In this document: in pieces, positions 17,877 through 26,045 of the stretch
How positions within the stretch are numbered: the stretch's first letter is position 1
Layout of the letters: each line of letters starts with the position of its first letter
From: Dyella_A sp049445995
Lineage (GTDB): Bacteria; Pseudomonadota; Gammaproteobacteria; Xanthomonadales; Rhodanobacteraceae
Direction: 5' to 3'
Assembly: GCF_049445995.1 (NCBI RefSeq)
Contig: NZ_JBMSDZ010000030.1
Coordinates: 1 to 33,129, forward strand
DNA: 33,129 nt
Made by a program: the position numbers and the translations under genes
The notes under the pieces: generated by a model
The model's input: the letters and a program-made list of their open reading frames with translations, nothing else
Told to the model about the DNA's origin: nothing
Databases searched by the model: none

Positions 17877-18977
17877 TCAGGCCAGCGCCGGGTAGTCGAT
17901 GTAGCCCCTGGCGCCGCCGCCGTACAGCGTGTCGGCATCGAGCGCGTTCAGCGGCGCGTTCTCGCGCAGCCGGCGCGGCAGGTCCGGGTTGCTGATGAAC
18001 GGACGGCCAAACGCCACCAGGTCGGCCCTGCCGCGGGCCACGGCGTCGATCGCCATGGCGCGGTCGTAGCCGTTGTTGACGATCCACGCGCCCCTGAACG
18101 GCTTGCGCATGGCCGCGTAGTCGAACGGCTGCGGCGCGCGGTCGCCGCCGGTTTCGCCCTCGATCACGTGGATGAAGGCGAGGTTCAACGTGGCCAGGCG
18201 CTCGACCGCGCGGTTGAACAGCGCCTGCGGGTTGCTGTCGGCGATGTCGCCGAACGCCGTGAGCGGCGACAGCCGCACGCCGGTGCGGCCGGCGCCGACT
18301 TCCCTCGCCACCGCCGCGCAGACCTCGAACAGCAGCCGCGTGCGGTTCTCGATGCCGCCGCCGTAGGCGTCGGTGCGCCGGTTGGACTTGTCGCGCAGGA
18401 ACTGGTCGATCAGGTAGCCGTTGGCGGCATGCACCTCGACCCCGTCGAAGCCGGCCTCGATGGCGTGACGCGCGGCCTGGCGGTAGCTGTCGACCAGCGC
18501 GGGAATCTCCTCAAGCTCCAGCGCGCGCGGCATGGAGACGTCGCTGAAGCCATCGGCGGTGAACACCTTGGCCTCGGCACGGATCGCCGACGGCGCCACC
18601 GGCGCCTTGCCGCCGGGCTGCAGCGAGGTGTGCGAGATGCGGCCCACGTGCCACAGCTGCAGCACGATGCGCCCGCCGGCGGCGTGCACGGCGTCGGTGA
18701 CTTTCTTCCAGCTCTTTACCTGCCCCGGCGAATGGATGCCGGGGGTGGCGATGTAGCCCTGGCCTTCCGGCACCACCTGGGTGGCCTCGGCGATGATCAG
18801 CCCGGCGCTGGCGCGCTGGCTGTAGTAGGTGGCCTGCAGGTCGCCCACGGTGTTGCCCTCGCCCGCGCGGTTGCGGGTAAGCGGGGCCATCACGATGCGG
18901 TTGGGCAGCTTCAGCTCGCCCACGGTGATCGGTTGGAACAGGACGTCGACGTCGGCCGAAGCGGCGTGATCGGTCAT
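17877..18977 (-). CDS. nemA: Old yellow enzyme family ene-reductase
   Basis: A 366-aa FMN-dependent TIM-barrel enzyme that uses NAD(P)H to reduce activated C=C bonds and detoxify electrophiles such as quinones, maleimides and nitro compounds. Signatures: LPNRIVMAPLTRNRA at about 20-35 (FMN site), QLWHVGRISH, the substrate-binding HAANGYLIDQFLRDKSNRRTDAYGG with the His/Asn pair, and the phosphate-binding VAFGRPFISNPDL near the end. Start ATG 18977 has AGGAG 7 nt upstream. The gene is transcribed with the OhrR-like regulator downstream, and an A/T-rich putative operator lies about 140 bp upstream. The exact subfamily name is by similarity to NemA. Confidence 0.94.
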   Translation of the reverse strand: MTDHAASADVDVLFQPITVGELKLPNRIVMAPLTRNRAGEGNTVGDLQATYYSQRASAGLIIAEATQVVPEGQGYIATPGIHSPGQVKSWKKVTDAVHAAGGRIVLQLWHVGRISHTSLQPGGKAPVAPSAIRAEAKVFTADGFSDVSMPRALELEEIPALVDSYRQAARHAIEAGFDGVEVHAANGYLIDQFLRDKSNRRTDAYGGGIENRTRLLFEVCAAVAREVGAGRTGVRLSPLTAFGDIADSNPQALFNRAVERLATLNLAFIHVIEGETGGDRAPQPFDYAAMRKPFRGAWIVNNGYDRAMAIDAVARGRADLVAFGRPFISNPDLPRRLRENAPLNALDADTLYGGGARGYIDYPALA

Positions 18978-19112
18978 GGAAACTCCTCGGGTGCGCAGGG
19001 TGGGGTGGAATGGGGGATGGTTCGAACGGTGCGGGCGGGGCGTGCCGTCTTGCGGTCGACGCCCGCCGGCCACGGTCGGGGATGGGGGCGGCACATCATG
19101 TTTCAAGCAATT

Positions 19113-19130
19113 TTATTGTGTGCAAGATAA
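19113..19130 (-). promoter_or_regulatory. Putative operator/promoter of the ene-reductase unit
   Basis: On the minus strand TTATCTTG-CA-CACAATAA is an imperfect palindrome (6 of 8 positions). It is overlapped by a TAAAAT -10 candidate and sits in the only A/T-rich patch of the 396-bp gap 18978-19373. MarR/OhrR regulators bind A/T-rich palindromes of about this size. Ownership is inferred from position. Confidence 0.4.
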
Positions 19131-19210
19131 TGCGGCCGCATCGTGACGGCCGGGCCGCGCCCCGGGTGCTCGTCACCCGACCCGGCAATCCGGCCGAGCC
19201 GCGCGACGAT

Positions 19211-19226
19211 ATGTTATCGATAACAT
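19211..19226. promoter_or_regulatory. Perfect 16-bp palindrome of GntR/LacI-operator type
   Basis: ATGTTATCGATAACAT is fully self-complementary and fits the ATGTTA-N4-TAACAT form known for gluconate repressors of the LacI family (GntR/IdnR of enterobacteria). No sugar-acid gene or LacI-type regulator is visible in the window; the nearest downstream gene is the GGDEF protein about 150 bp away. Confidence 0.5.
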
Positions 19227-19373
19227 TTCCTGCCAGGCTGCGCTCGACCAGCAGCCCGGGCTGACTGTGTTGCAGCGGATGAAGCGGCCGGGGCAGGTAG
19301 ATCCGGTTCGGCCGACGGGAAGGCGGATCGCCCGATTGCCCCGGTGATCCCATTCCACGAGACTGCGCGACAT

Positions 19374-20222
19374 ATGCCCACCCCCCCGGTTCCTGCTGCC
19401 GCCTCTGCCGCCGCCCTGCCGGTTGCCGGGGTATCGCGTGGCCGCATGACCGATCTGGACGGCTTGCTGGAACGACACAAGCAGGCACTTTGCTGGTCGC
19501 TGTCGCTGCTGGTTGGCGTGATCGCACTGCTGGAGCCGTTGACCGCGCATGCGGGTCACAACGCGAGCTGGATGCTGCCCTCCCTGCTGCTGACGCTGGC
19601 CTGTTTCCTCAATGCGGCACTGGCGCGCAGCCGCCATGCCAAAGCCGCCGCGCACAGCCTGGTCGTATTGCTGGCCGCCTTCGTGGCGCTCCAGATCGGC
19701 CACCACACGGGCATTTCCTGGGCTTTCGTGCTGCCGCCCCTGGTGCTGTTCCTGCATCCGCCGATGCGCGGCCTGATCTATATATCGCTTGCGGTGCTGA
19801 TCGTGACGGTCGGGTTTTCATTCGGTCACGCGGCTGGCGATTCGGTGCTGAAGGCGGTGGCCGGGCTTTTGACGCGCGAACTGCGTGGTGCGGATATCGG
19901 TGCGCGCTTCGGAGGGGACGAATTTGTCGTGCTGCTCCCCGGCGTGAGTGTGGCCGGCGCCGAGGAAGTGGCCCGCCGCCTTCTGAAAAAAGGCATCGCA
20001 AGCATGGATCCGCGGCCCCGGGAAGCCTTCGCCGAGGTTACTCTATCGATTGGCCTGGCCGCGTATCCTGCGCACGGCAGACACCTGAACGAGCTGCTGG
20101 AAGCCGCGGATGCCGCGCTGCTGCAGGCCAAGGCGCACGGAAAGAACTGCCTGATGAAGGCGGAGGCTCCGGCTTCCTCCGAGACCCCCATGGATGCACC
20201 CTCAGTCAGGGAGAGCGCGTGA
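19374..20222 (+). CDS. Membrane protein with half of a GGDEF domain (internally deleted diguanylate cyclase)
   Basis: 282 aa if ATG 19374 is used (GTG 19344 and ATG 19446 are alternatives). The N-terminal part has about four hydrophobic helices (roughly residues 40-145 of the ATG 19374 form). The last one runs straight into FGHAAGDSVLKAVAG, which is normally the middle of a GGDEF domain. What should come first is absent: the D-x-LTGLxNR segment and the DxDxFK strand with the first metal-binding aspartate. Still present are an I-site RGAD five residues before an intact GGDEF motif (GARFGGDEFVVLLPG) and the SIGLA strand and C-terminal helix. Cyclase activity is therefore unlikely; c-di-GMP binding through the I-site may persist. 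Its stop overlaps the EAL gene start. Confidence 0.8.
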   Translation: MPTPPVPAAASAAALPVAGVSRGRMTDLDGLLERHKQALCWSLSLLVGVIALLEPLTAHAGHNASWMLPSLLLTLACFLNAALARSRHAKAAAHSLVVLLAAFVALQIGHHTGISWAFVLPPLVLFLHPPMRGLIYISLAVLIVTVGFSFGHAAGDSVLKAVAGLLTRELRGADIGARFGGDEFVVLLPGVSVAGAEEVARRLLKKGIASMDPRPREAFAEVTLSIGLAAYPAHGRHLNELLEAADAALLQAKAHGKNCLMKAEAPASSETPMDAPSVRESA

Positions 20223-23161
20223 TCCGCGGGCGCTGGCTGGGCAGTCTGCGCGCCCGCGTGCTGGCATTGGCCATGCTGGCGGCGTTGCCGGGTTTCGTGA
20301 TTGCCTCGATGGATACGGTGGCGTCGTTGCGGCAGGCCGAGGGATCCGCACGCTTGTCGTTGCCCCTTGTGCTGGGCCATGCCCAGCATGTCTATGCCGA
20401 CGTGACCACGGACGCAGCTGCCGGACTTGCGGTTGCGGCCAGTGACCTGTCAGGGGTCGAGACAACATGCCCCGATTCATTCCATGTGCTGGCGCGGCAG
20501 CATCCCGAATACGACAGTATCGGAGTGGTCCGCGATGATGGCGAGACCATTTGCACCCTGCGCCAACCTGGTCGACCTGCCTATTCGATGGATCATGCGC
20601 TATTGCGCAATGCAGCCAGGCTTTCCGGGCGGCCGGTGATCACGATGACCGATCCGGGTGCCTCCCCGTTTCCGCGACTGGTGATCGCTGTTGCAAAACC
20701 GTTCCCGGGATCCGCGCGGAAATTCATCGCATTCGTTTCAACCGCGTTTCCCTCGCTCGACAAAGTGATCGAAACCGTCGATGTAGCCGCGATTCCCGCG
20801 ATGAACGAGGCGCGACTGTTTTTCGTCGATTCCGCTGGCGGCCTCACCGAATTGGGACGGGGTGCCCCAGCGCGTGTCGACGACGACATCCGCAAGCTGG
20901 TGGCAGGCATGCCGCAACGGCATGCTTCGGCGGCCCCGGGCGTGGTGCATGTCGAGCGGATGGGCGGGCAACTGATCGCATGGCTACCGCTGGGCGAACA
21001 AGCCGGGATCGGTTCGTTTGTCATGTCCATCGCCAGTTCGACGCTCTACCAGAGCGCATGGCACACACTGATACGCAACCTGAGCCTGATGGTCGCCGGC
21101 CTGATGGCCGTATTGGCCCTGATCTGGTCGCTCGGGCACCGCCTGATTCTGTGGCCCGCGCAGAAACTGCTGACGGCCATGGATGGTCTGGCACGCGGCG
21201 ACCTGCATGCGCGCACCGGACTGCCCGCAGCCAATCACGAGATCGCCCGGCTCGGCATGGCCTTCGACCGCATGGCGGCGGACATCGAACGGCAGGCCGC
21301 CGAGCGGACCCGCCACATCCAGTCGCTGCAGCGCCGGAACCGGTTGCACGCCATGCTGGCGGCTATCAATGCGGCGATCCTCTTACGGCCGAGCGTATCG
21401 CTGCTGCTCGAAGAAATTTGCCGCATTGCCTGCGAGGTCGGCCAGTTCACCAGCGCGTGGATCGGCGAGGTCGATGCGCAGGAAAAAATGCTGCGTCCCG
21501 TTGGCTGGGCTGGCGCCCGTGCGCAAGCCCAGGCCGGGATGCAGGTGTCCCTCGGCGCCGACGACCCTGCAGGCCGCAGTCCATCGGCCGTTGCGGCCAG
21601 CGAGGGGGTGGTTGCGGTGAACAACCGTTGTCCCGCGGATCCGGGGACGGCGCATGGGCACCATTCCAGCCAACCGCTCGGCATGCATTCCGCCGCGGCA
21701 TTTCCCATCGGGTTCACACCGGATGGACGACGACGCGTATTCACGCTGTGTGTGGACCGTGCGGATTATTTCGAGACCGAAGAAATAGAGTTGCTCGAGC
21801 AACTGGCACAGGATGCGGCGTTCGGTCTGCACATGATTGCCACCGAACAGGCGTTGGCGCACAGCCTTACCCACGAGACCACGACCGGATTGCCAAATCA
21901 CGTGCTGCTTGTGCAGTATCTGGATGATGCAATCCGTCATGCCCGCGCGCACGGCGGGAGTCTGGTGGTGGGCGTGCTGGAGATCGGTTTTCAGCAGTTG
22001 GTGAGCCAGTGGGGCGCGCAGCCGGCTGATGCGTTGCTCAAATGGGTGGGCCGACAGATCGAGGCCCAACTGGGAGAGGACGATTTCGCGGGAGTCCTGC
22101 CAGGAGCGCGCTTCGGCCTCATCATGGGCAACCTGGATCATATCGACAAGGCGCAGCGGCAGATCGATACCCTGGTCGAGCGCTTGTTGGCAGGACATGG
22201 GGAGGGGCGTGACAGGCCTGCTGTGGCCGCCCCCCGGCTTGGCATCGCCGTGTTTCCCGACGATGATCGCGACGCGCAGGCACTGCTCGACAAGGCACAG
22301 GCCGTGCTGGCAGTGAGCCATGACACGGACAGCGAGTTTGTGCACTTCTATACACCGGCCATCAGTCTGGGCCTGCAGGAGAACCGCAAGCTCGAACACT
22401 GCCTGCGCCACGCGATTGCCGACCACGAACTGGTTCTGCACTACCAGCCGATCATCGAGCTGGCATCGGGTCGACTGCACGGTTTCGAGGCGCTGCTGCG
22501 TTGGAACCACCCTGACCTGGGCCAGGTGGCGCCGGATCGTTTCATCGCACTCGCCGAAAGTACCGGCCTGATCCTGCCGATGGGCGATCTGGTGATGAGC
22601 ACGGCCGCGCAGCAGGCTCTTGCCTGGCAGCGCATGGGGGCCAGCGACCTCGTCATCACGCTGAATGTCTCGGCCATGCAGATGCGCGAGCGGAATTTCG
22701 CAGAGCGTGTGGGGCAGTTGCTGACGGGTGCCGTCGAGCAGCTCAGCGCCGTGAAGCTCGCCCTGGAAATAACCGAAAGCCAGTTGATGACCGATGTCGA
22801 CAGGAGCGCGAGCCTGCTCGCCGAGCTCAAGGCATATGGCCTTGGCATCATTATCGACGATTTTGGCACGGGCTACTCGTCGCTGAGCTATTTGCATCGT
22901 CTCCCGGTGGATGCGCTGAAGATCGACCGCACTTTCACCGCCAGCATGGACAGCAGTCGCAAGGCTGCGATGATCGTCGAAGGTATTCTTGCGCTCGCGC
23001 GTTCGTTGGCAATCACCACGGTCGCCGAAGGCATCGAGCGCGTCGAGCAGCTCGACTCGATCAGGCGCATGGGCGGCACGTATGTGCAGGGATTCTGGTT
23101 CGACCGCGCACTTCCGTGGCAGGTCGCCCAGCAGAAATGGATTTTTCCCAGCCTCGACTGA
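20219..23161 (+). CDS. Multidomain EAL phosphodiesterase with degenerate GGDEF domain
   Basis: 980 aa from GTG 20219, which has GGGAG 5-6 nt upstream and overlaps the previous stop by GTGA. Order: TM helix (about 12-32), periplasmic sensor (33-285), second TM helix (287-308), HAMP (309-360), GAF (about 385-540), GGDEF-like domain (548-705) and EAL (715-970). The GGDEF core reads GLIMG (633-637), so it is catalytically dead, although the TGLPN segment is kept. The EAL domain looks active: EALLRW at 757-762, NVSAMQM, EITESQ, DDFGTG at 880-885, LKIDRTF, TVAEGIE and the final VQGFWF. It should hydrolyse c-di-GMP in response to a periplasmic and a cytosolic (GAF) cue. Translation is coupled to the truncated cyclase gene. 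Confidence 0.93.
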   Translation: MIRGRWLGSLRARVLALAMLAALPGFVIASMDTVASLRQAEGSARLSLPLVLGHAQHVYADVTTDAAAGLAVAASDLSGVETTCPDSFHVLARQHPEYDSIGVVRDDGETICTLRQPGRPAYSMDHALLRNAARLSGRPVITMTDPGASPFPRLVIAVAKPFPGSARKFIAFVSTAFPSLDKVIETVDVAAIPAMNEARLFFVDSAGGLTELGRGAPARVDDDIRKLVAGMPQRHASAAPGVVHVERMGGQLIAWLPLGEQAGIGSFVMSIASSTLYQSAWHTLIRNLSLMVAGLMAVLALIWSLGHRLILWPAQKLLTAMDGLARGDLHARTGLPAANHEIARLGMAFDRMAADIERQAAERTRHIQSLQRRNRLHAMLAAINAAILLRPSVSLLLEEICRIACEVGQFTSAWIGEVDAQEKMLRPVGWAGARAQAQAGMQVSLGADDPAGRSPSAVAASEGVVAVNNRCPADPGTAHGHHSSQPLGMHSAAAFPIGFTPDGRRRVFTLCVDRADYFETEEIELLEQLAQDAAFGLHMIATEQALAHSLTHETTTGLPNHVLLVQYLDDAIRHARAHGGSLVVGVLEIGFQQLVSQWGAQPADALLKWVGRQIEAQLGEDDFAGVLPGARFGLIMGNLDHIDKAQRQIDTLVERLLAGHGEGRDRPAVAAPRLGIAVFPDDDRDAQALLDKAQAVLAVSHDTDSEFVHFYTPAISLGLQENRKLEHCLRHAIADHELVLHYQPIIELASGRLHGFEALLRWNHPDLGQVAPDRFIALAESTGLILPMGDLVMSTAAQQALAWQRMGASDLVITLNVSAMQMRERNFAERVGQLLTGAVEQLSAVKLALEITESQLMTDVDRSASLLAELKAYGLGIIIDDFGTGYSSLSYLHRLPVDALKIDRTFTASMDSSRKAAMIVEGILALARSLAITTVAEGIERVEQLDSIRRMGGTYVQGFWFDRALPWQVAQQKWIFPSLD

Positions 23162-23203
23162 CATCGCCCTTGGATGGCGGTGCCGCGGCGGGGCGCGCTT
23201 CAA

Positions 23204-25462
23204 TTACAGCAGGCGCAGCAGTTCCTTCATCAGCGGCAGCCGGCGCACGCGCACTGCGGTGGCGCGGAACACCGCATTGGCCAGCGCCGGCGCGGCGCTG
23301 GGCATGGCGAGGAAGCTGGCGCCGGTCGGCGGTCGGTCGTCGTCGGCCACCACGATCACCTCGACCGTGTGCGGCAGCTGCGCCATGGCGGCCAGCGGGA
23401 AGGCCTTCCAGTCGTGCTGCTGCACCTGGCCGTCCTTCACCGTGATGGCCAGGTTGAGCGCCTGCGAGAGCGCGTCCAGCGTGGCGCCGGCGAGCTGGCC
23501 TTCCAGGCCCTTGGGGTTGATCACGCGACCCACGTCGGCGACGCAGACGACGCGCTCGATGGTCAGCTGCTCGCCCTGCATCGATGCTTCGACGGCGTGT
23601 GCCACATAGGCGCCATCGAGATGCCAGCTGGCGATGCCCAGGCCGTTGACGGTGTGCAGCCAGTCGCTCCAGCCGATGCGCCCGGCGGCGAGCCTGAGCA
23701 CGTTGGCGAGGCGGCCGGTGTCGAGTGTGCCGCCGTCGGGCAGCGGCAGCTGGCGCGCTTCGCCGAGCAGGCGCAGGCGGATGTCCAGCGGGTTTTCGCG
23801 CATCACGTGCGCGATCTCGTCGATGAAGCTCTCCGCCGCGAACGCGTTGGCCACGTCGGGCATGCCGCGCATCGGGCCGCGCGGCGTGGCGGACTGCAGG
23901 GCATACCAGTCGCTGCGGAAGTTCGGCAGCAGTCCGCCCGGCAGCTGGCCGGCGCTGGCTTCGGACATCCACAGGCGATCGTCCGGCACGCCGCGGCCGA
24001 CCAGCGTGGGCGCGCTGGCGATGCGCTGGGTCCACGCCAGCACCTTGCGCTTGCGGTCGATCACCGCCTGCATCGCGTGCACGCTGCCGGAGCGGTAGAA
24101 GTCGTGGGTGAGGTCGTCCTCGCGCGTCCACAGCAGGCGCACGGGCCTGTCGAGCAGCTTCGCCAGCATCACCGCTTCGGCGACGAAGTCGTGGTCGAGC
24201 CGGCGACCGTAGCCGCCGCCCACGCGCGGCACGCGGATGTCGATCTGCGCGGCGGTGAGGCCGGTGAGGCGCTGCACCACGCTCCAGGCGTCCTGCGGCG
24301 CCTGGGTGGGGATGAGCAGTTCGGCGCGGTCCTTCTCCAGCCGCACGAAGCAGTTCATCGGCTCGGCGGTGGCGTGCGCCAGCCAGGGCTGCACGTAGGT
24401 GGCCTCGATGCGGCGGGCGGCCTTCCTGCCGGCGGCGATGACGTCACCGTCGTCGCGCACGCGCGTGGTCGGCGCGGCGTCGGCGTCCGCCAGCAGCGCG
24501 AGCGCCTGCTGTTCGAGCGCGGCGGTGGATTCGCCCGCGGCGGCGCCGGGTTTCCAGGTCACGTCGAGCGCGGCGCGGCCCTGCAGCGCGGCCCAGGTGG
24601 TCTCGGCCACCACCGCCACCGCGGCGGAGCGCGGCGTGGTGCCGACCGGCTGGCCCGCTTCGGGCGCCAGTTGCAGCACTTTCAGCACGCCCTTCACGGC
24701 GAGCGCCTTGGCGGTGTCGATGCGCTCCAGGCGGCCGTCGGGCCACGGGCAGTGCATCAGCACCGCGACCACCGCATCGTCGGGCGTGTGGTCGATGGCG
24801 AAGCGCGCGGCGCCGGTGACCAGCGCCAGCGCGTCGGCGTCGCCCGCGGGCTGGCCGATCAGCGTGTAGCGGTCGGGCGTCTTCAGCGGCACCGGTGCCT
24901 TGGGCGGATCGATGCGTGCGGCGGCCTGGGCGAGGCTGCCGTAGTCCAGGCGGCGGCCGTCGCGGCTGATCACGCGGCCGGCCTCGCAGCGCAGCTGGTC
25001 GGCCGGCACGCCGAGCTGGCGTGCGGCGGCCTGGGCGAGCAGCCAGCGGGCCAGCGCGCCGGCCTGGCGCAGGTCGTTCCACGCGGCCGGCACCGAGCTG
25101 CCGGTGCCGCCGAGCTGGTGGCCGTAGACGAAGCGCGGCTTGCCGTTGGCGTCCGCGGTAGCCGGCCCCAGCCCGATCACCTTGACGCTGGCCCAGTCCG
25201 CATCCAGTTCGTCGGCGATGATGCGCGCCAGCGCGGTGGCCGCGCCGGTGCCGGTTTCCGGATCGCGCGCGCCGATCAGCACGCTGCCGTCCGAATCGAT
25301 GCGCACGTAGGCGCCCAGCCCGTACAGCGTGTCGCCCAGCCAGCCGGCGGGCACCGGCGCGTCGGCGGCATCGACCAGCGGCATGCCCACCACCAGCGCG
25401 CCGGTGGCGCCGGCCAGCACCTGCAGGAAGCGGCGGCGCGAGAGCGCGATGCGTCCGCTCAT
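23204..25462 (-). CDS. IorB-like molybdopterin-binding subunit of a molybdenum hydroxylase, divergent
   Basis: A 752-aa protein of the isoquinoline 1-oxidoreductase beta / xanthine dehydrogenase family. It starts with a twin-arginine signal (SRRRFLQVLAGATGALVVG, residues 8-26), so it is exported folded to the periplasm. Cofactor-binding landmarks are present: ETGTGAATALARIIADEL, GGTGSSVPAAWNDLR, EPMNCFV, GGGYGRRLDHDF and DVGRVINP. Near the C-terminus the family's G-x-GEP loop, which supplies the catalytic glutamate, reads GASFLAMPS, with Phe717 where Glu is expected. The APALANAVF helix that follows is normal, so alignment is firm. Start ATG 25462 overlaps the IorA stop as ATGA. Substrate unknown; catalysis by the standard mechanism is doubtful. 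Confidence 0.88.
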   Translation of the reverse strand: MSGRIALSRRRFLQVLAGATGALVVGMPLVDAADAPVPAGWLGDTLYGLGAYVRIDSDGSVLIGARDPETGTGAATALARIIADELDADWASVKVIGLGPATADANGKPRFVYGHQLGGTGSSVPAAWNDLRQAGALARWLLAQAAARQLGVPADQLRCEAGRVISRDGRRLDYGSLAQAAARIDPPKAPVPLKTPDRYTLIGQPAGDADALALVTGAARFAIDHTPDDAVVAVLMHCPWPDGRLERIDTAKALAVKGVLKVLQLAPEAGQPVGTTPRSAAVAVVAETTWAALQGRAALDVTWKPGAAAGESTAALEQQALALLADADAAPTTRVRDDGDVIAAGRKAARRIEATYVQPWLAHATAEPMNCFVRLEKDRAELLIPTQAPQDAWSVVQRLTGLTAAQIDIRVPRVGGGYGRRLDHDFVAEAVMLAKLLDRPVRLLWTREDDLTHDFYRSGSVHAMQAVIDRKRKVLAWTQRIASAPTLVGRGVPDDRLWMSEASAGQLPGGLLPNFRSDWYALQSATPRGPMRGMPDVANAFAAESFIDEIAHVMRENPLDIRLRLLGEARQLPLPDGGTLDTGRLANVLRLAAGRIGWSDWLHTVNGLGIASWHLDGAYVAHAVEASMQGEQLTIERVVCVADVGRVINPKGLEGQLAGATLDALSQALNLAITVKDGQVQQHDWKAFPLAAMAQLPHTVEVIVVADDDRPPTGASFLAMPSAAPALANAVFRATAVRVRRLPLMKELLRLL

Positions 25463-25995
25463 GCCTGCGCTCCATTGGCCGCACCCACGCGCCGGATCGC
25501 CTTGCGCACGCGGCTCTGGCAGCCGCAGCGGCACAGGTTGGGCAGGGTGTCGATGTCGGCATCGGTGGGATGCGGGTGGCGGCGCAGCAGGTCGACGCCG
25601 GCGATCAGCCAGCCGGCGGTGCAGTAGCCGCAGCCGATCGCGTCCTCGTCGATGAAGGCCTGCTGCAGCGGATGCAGGATGCCGTCGGCGCCGGCCAAGC
25701 CCTCCACCGTGGTCACCTGGCGGCCGGCCAGCCTGCTCATCGGCACGGTGATGGCCGACGTCGCCCTGCCGTCGACGAGCACCAGGTCGGCGCCGCCCAC
25801 GCCTTGCGCGTCGGCGTACTTGGTGCCGGTGAGCTGCAGCACGTCGCGCAGGTACCACAGCAGCGGCATGTCCGGATCGCCGGTGTGGCGGTAGCCCTCG
25901 CCGTTGATCTCGAGCGCGATGCCGGCGCGGATTTTCTCCGGGACGATGGTGTTTTCCGGAACGTCCAGATGATCCTGGCCCTGCAACTGCGCCAT
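25459..25995 (-). CDS. IorA-like iron-sulfur subunit lacking the first [2Fe-2S] cluster ligands
   Basis: A 178-aa protein with the two-domain fold of CoxS/IorA small subunits. The N-terminal plant-ferredoxin domain keeps its frame (LLWYLRDVLQLTGTKY, then LVLVDG at 71-76), but the cysteines that normally follow GTKY are replaced: Asp62, Gly67 and Asp70 stand at the C-x4-C-x2-C positions, and the fourth site near residue 82 is also not Cys. The C-terminal four-helix domain keeps its cluster: Cys122, Cys125, Cys155, Cys157, with an extra Cys159. The Gln usually before CGYC is Gly121. It is cotranslated with IorB and lies 50 bp after the permease gene. Electron transfer would have to bypass the missing cluster. 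Confidence 0.9.
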   Translation of the reverse strand: MAQLQGQDHLDVPENTIVPEKIRAGIALEINGEGYRHTGDPDMPLLWYLRDVLQLTGTKYADAQGVGGADLVLVDGRATSAITVPMSRLAGRQVTTVEGLAGADGILHPLQQAFIDEDAIGCGYCTAGWLIAGVDLLRRHPHPTDADIDTLPNLCRCGCQSRVRKAIRRVGAANGAQA

Positions 25996-26045
25996 CTAAA
26001 GCACTCCCGTCGGCGAACGCGGCATTTTCGCATCACGCGATGCGA

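Noticed and set aside
18978..19103. About 43-codon frame MCRPHPRPWP... ending ATGA at the ene-reductase start
   Set aside because: No Shine-Dalgarno, unlike the two small ORFs I kept; GC-rich frames often stay open up to an ATGA start.
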